Assembly: GCA_023261465.1 (NCBI GenBank)
Contig: JAHFOW010000155.1
Location: forward strand, 1 to 6,745
DNA: 6,745 nucleotides
Source of the DNA: Planctomycetota bacterium
GTDB lineage: Bacteria > Planctomycetota > Brocadiia > Brocadiales > Brocadiaceae
Direction: 5' to 3'
Below are positions 4,835 through 6,745 of this stretch, in pieces; the first letter of the stretch is position 1; each line of letters begins with the position of its first letter. The position numbers and the translations under genes are program-made. The notes below the pieces were generated by a model, which searched no databases, was not told where the DNA came from, and saw nothing but the letters and a program-made list of their open reading frames with translations.

Positions 4835-6052
4835 TTGAATGGGGAATATGTTGTTATTGGAAACGGGGTCGCTGGCACAGAGGCGGCAAAGACGATTCGT
4901 CAAAAAGATTCGTTGGCAGATATAAAAATTCTTACGAAGGATTATTATCCATTTTATTCAAGGCCCAGACTGCCTGAGTTATTGGCTAAAGAGGTTTCTG
5001 CAGAAGAGGTTTTTATACATAATTACGAATGGTATCATAAAAATAAGATTCAATTGTACCTGAACTGTACAGTAAAAAGTATTGATACGAAGAATCAAAA
5101 AATAACACTTACTGATAAATCTAATTTTCACTACGACAAACTTTTATTGGCTGTAGGCAGCAGTAGCGCCCTGCCGCCGATTGATGGAATCAATACTACG
5201 GAAGGGGTTTTTACTTTACGGTCAGTAGAAGATGTATTAATTATTACAAGGCGTGCGGTTTTATCTAAGACGGTTACTCTGATTGGTGGGGGACTGCTTG
5301 GTATTGAAGCGGGAAATGGGCTCAGAAAATTAGGGCTTTCTGTTACGGTTGTTGAATTCTTTGACCGCCTGCTTCCCAGACAATTGGACGGCGAAGGCTC
5401 TGTAATTTTACAGAAACAAATGGAGGACATTGGTTTTAAATTCTTTCTCGGAGCCCAATCAAAATCCATAAAAGATTCAGGCAACACAAAGATAGTGGAA
5501 TTGAAGGACGGGAAGGTCATTGGGGGCGATTTTATATTAGTCTCGGCGGGGATTAAACCTAATATAAAATTGGCGCAAGAAACAGGCGCGACTGTAAATA
5601 AAGGTATTATTGTGAACGACCGTATGGAAACTAATATTCCACATGTTTATGCCGCCGGTGATGCAGCAGAACATAAAGGCAGGATATACGGTATCTGGCC
5701 AGCCGCACAAAGACAAGGGGTGATTGCAGGCTCCAATATGGCAGGAGGAAGCGAAGTGTATACAGGCACTGTTCCGTCCACGAGCTTGAAGGTTGCGGGC
5801 ATACATCTTACCTCAATGGGTGATATTCTGACAGAGGACAAAACTATAGAGCAAGTCAAAATAAAGAATACCAGTAAGAATACATACAAAAAGCTTTTTA
5901 TCAAGGATGGAAAACTTGTAGGCGCTATTTTTCTGGGAGACACGAAGAATGCTTACGAGATGGGACAACTTATGGAAAAGAAGGTGGATGTGACTAAGTG
6001 CAAAGAAAGGATATTGGAAGCAGATTTTGACGTTAAGGCGCTGTTCAAATAA
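4835..6052 (+). CDS. FAD-dependent NAD(P)H oxidoreductase (rubredoxin reductase/NirB N-terminal type)
   Basis: A two-dinucleotide-fold flavoprotein of 405 residues that moves electrons from NAD(P)H through FAD to a small redox protein. FAD binding is shown by VIGNGVAGTEAA (7-18, G9-x-G11-x2-G14) and by the C-terminal AAGDAAE (273-279). The NAD domain has LIGGGLLGIEAG (149-160) and an acidic E174 at the end of its second strand, which favours NADH. YSRPRLPELL (41-50) is typical of the NADH:rubredoxin reductase and assimilatory nitrite reductase N-terminal family. No redox cysteine pair (CxxC or CxxxxC) is visible, so it is not a disulfide reductase. The start is TTG with an AGGAGG 8 nt upstream. 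In several anaerobes such an enzyme feeds rubredoxin and then superoxide reductase; here superoxide reductase is about 2.4 kb upstream and no rubredoxin gene is present, so the link is inference. A membrane cytochrome gene follows after 17 bp. Confidence 0.9.
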   Translation: MNGEYVVIGNGVAGTEAAKTIRQKDSLADIKILTKDYYPFYSRPRLPELLAKEVSAEEVFIHNYEWYHKNKIQLYLNCTVKSIDTKNQKITLTDKSNFHYDKLLLAVGSSSALPPIDGINTTEGVFTLRSVEDVLIITRRAVLSKTVTLIGGGLLGIEAGNGLRKLGLSVTVVEFFDRLLPRQLDGEGSVILQKQMEDIGFKFFLGAQSKSIKDSGNTKIVELKDGKVIGGDFILVSAGIKPNIKLAQETGATVNKGIIVNDRMETNIPHVYAAGDAAEHKGRIYGIWPAAQRQGVIAGSNMAGGSEVYTGTVPSTSLKVAGIHLTSMGDILTEDKTIEQVKIKNTSKNTYKKLFIKDGKLVGAIFLGDTKNAYEMGQLMEKKVDVTKCKERILEADFDVKALFK

Positions 6053-6069
6053 TCCGAAGATGAAATTTT

Positions 6070-6745
6070 ATGAGCCCGATTGAAACTTCTATTGCGGCGT
6101 TTAGTTTACTTGGTATAGGGATTGTTGCCGTTACGCTTATCTTCATCCTGCTTGGCAGAAATGAACCTGCAGGGCATCAAAAGTTTTTAAGATGGGCGCA
6201 TCGCATCACAGGGTATATTTTTATTATTTTGTATTTGTTTATTTGTGTGGTTATGCTGCGAAGGTTAACTGTCAACTCCGCAGCCCTGTCCGCAAATGAT
6301 GCCCTTCATGCGTATTTTGGGATTGTCATTTTTCCCATGATAGTTGCAAAGATATGCATCGTCAGGTTCTACAAAAAGTATTGTAATCGTCTGCCGATTT
6401 ATGGAATGATAATTATGACTGCCGTTTACATGACGGTTACTTTGAGCGCCGGATATTACGTACTTTCAATGGCCAAAAGCCAATATGTCTTTTTACTGGA
6501 TAAAGGGAGACTTGTAAAAGTTAACATAAATATAGGCCGAAAGGTTGTTCGGCAGAAATGTTCTACCTGCCATTCTCTTGAGAGGGTTTATGCCTATGTC
6601 AAGACGGAGGCCGACTGGCAGAATTATGTAATGCGCATGCGGGCAAAGGATCCGCTAATCATGAGCGATCTCGAGGCATTGCAGGCAGTAGGATATTTGG
6701 TAAAAAATCTGGGGATTGACGACACGAAATTAGATGTGCAGTTAG
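6070..6745 (+). CDS. Membrane protein with four helices and a C-terminal c-haem domain, 3' truncated
   Basis: The 225 visible residues have no stop, so the end lies beyond the window. Four hydrophobic helices are predicted near 8-28, 46-63, 78-98 and 111-133. Basic loops at about 30-45 and 99-108 fit the inside, putting the C-terminal part on the outer side of the membrane, where c-haem is attached. That part has C164-S-T-C167-H168 and then EADWQNYVMRM, with M188 or M190 a possible distal ligand, followed by a cytochrome-like helix region. His residues H36, H44 and H80 lie near or in the helices; a b-type haem is possible but not shown. The start ATG 6070 has only a weak upstream purine run, and an in-frame stop at 6061-6063 rules out longer forms. 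I do not recognise a named family. A role in passing electrons between a quinone or flavoprotein and c-type cytochromes is inference. Confidence 0.8.
   Translation, partial: MSPIETSIAAFSLLGIGIVAVTLIFILLGRNEPAGHQKFLRWAHRITGYIFIILYLFICVVMLRRLTVNSAALSANDALHAYFGIVIFPMIVAKICIVRFYKKYCNRLPIYGMIIMTAVYMTVTLSAGYYVLSMAKSQYVFLLDKGRLVKVNINIGRKVVRQKCSTCHSLERVYAYVKTEADWQNYVMRMRAKDPLIMSDLEALQAVGYLVKNLGIDDTKLDVQL

Noticed and set aside
4873..4887. TGGCAC-like sequence with GC at sigma-54 spacing
   Set aside because: Lacks the TT of the -12 element and lies inside the FAD-binding coding region, over codons of the GxGxxG segment.

Overview
The window is a single-strand run of genes (all +) from a bacterium of moderate, slightly AT-rich base composition with strong AAGGAGG-type ribosome binding sites. 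A superoxide reductase, a 2[4Fe-4S] ferredoxin and three separate c-type cytochrome genes point to an anaerobe or microaerophile with a respiratory, cytochrome-rich lifestyle. The style (TTG/ATG starts, PFK with PPi-type features, many c-haems, a sigma-54 promoter) fits an anammox planctomycete (Brocadiales), a Nitrospirota member or a Desulfobacterota member. I cannot decide between these from sequence alone.

Layout. 1-627 is the 3' part of dprA (DNA uptake/recombination mediator), cut by the window edge. 628-932 is a gap of about 300 bp holding a very good sigma-54 (-24/-12) promoter at 677-691 and a possible 21-residue leader ORF (863-928) that runs into the ribosome binding site of the next gene. 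933-1806 holds two dissimilar Hsp20 small heat-shock proteins. 1862-2059 is a bacterial-type 2[4Fe-4S] ferredoxin, 2095-2460 a one-iron superoxide reductase, and 2539-2733 a small 64-residue protein of unknown function. 2797-3144 and 3192-3557 are two related, exported single-haem c-type cytochromes. Gaps from 933 to 3557 are only 19-78 bp and no clear terminator interrupts them, so they may form one transcription unit.

After a 163-bp gap come a 6-phosphofructokinase-family enzyme (3721-4806), an FAD/NAD(P)H oxidoreductase of the rubredoxin/nitrite-reductase type starting with TTG (4835-6052), and a membrane protein with four predicted helices and a C-terminal c-haem domain (6070 to the end, truncated).

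How the genes may work together: the first block reads as a protein-and-oxidative-stress module. Holdase chaperones protect unfolding proteins, superoxide reductase converts superoxide to peroxide, the ferredoxin and the NAD(P)H:rubredoxin-reductase-like flavoprotein are candidate electron suppliers, and the exported cytochromes could handle electrons or peroxide outside the cytoplasm. The gene identities are well supported; the functional link between them is inference from gene order.
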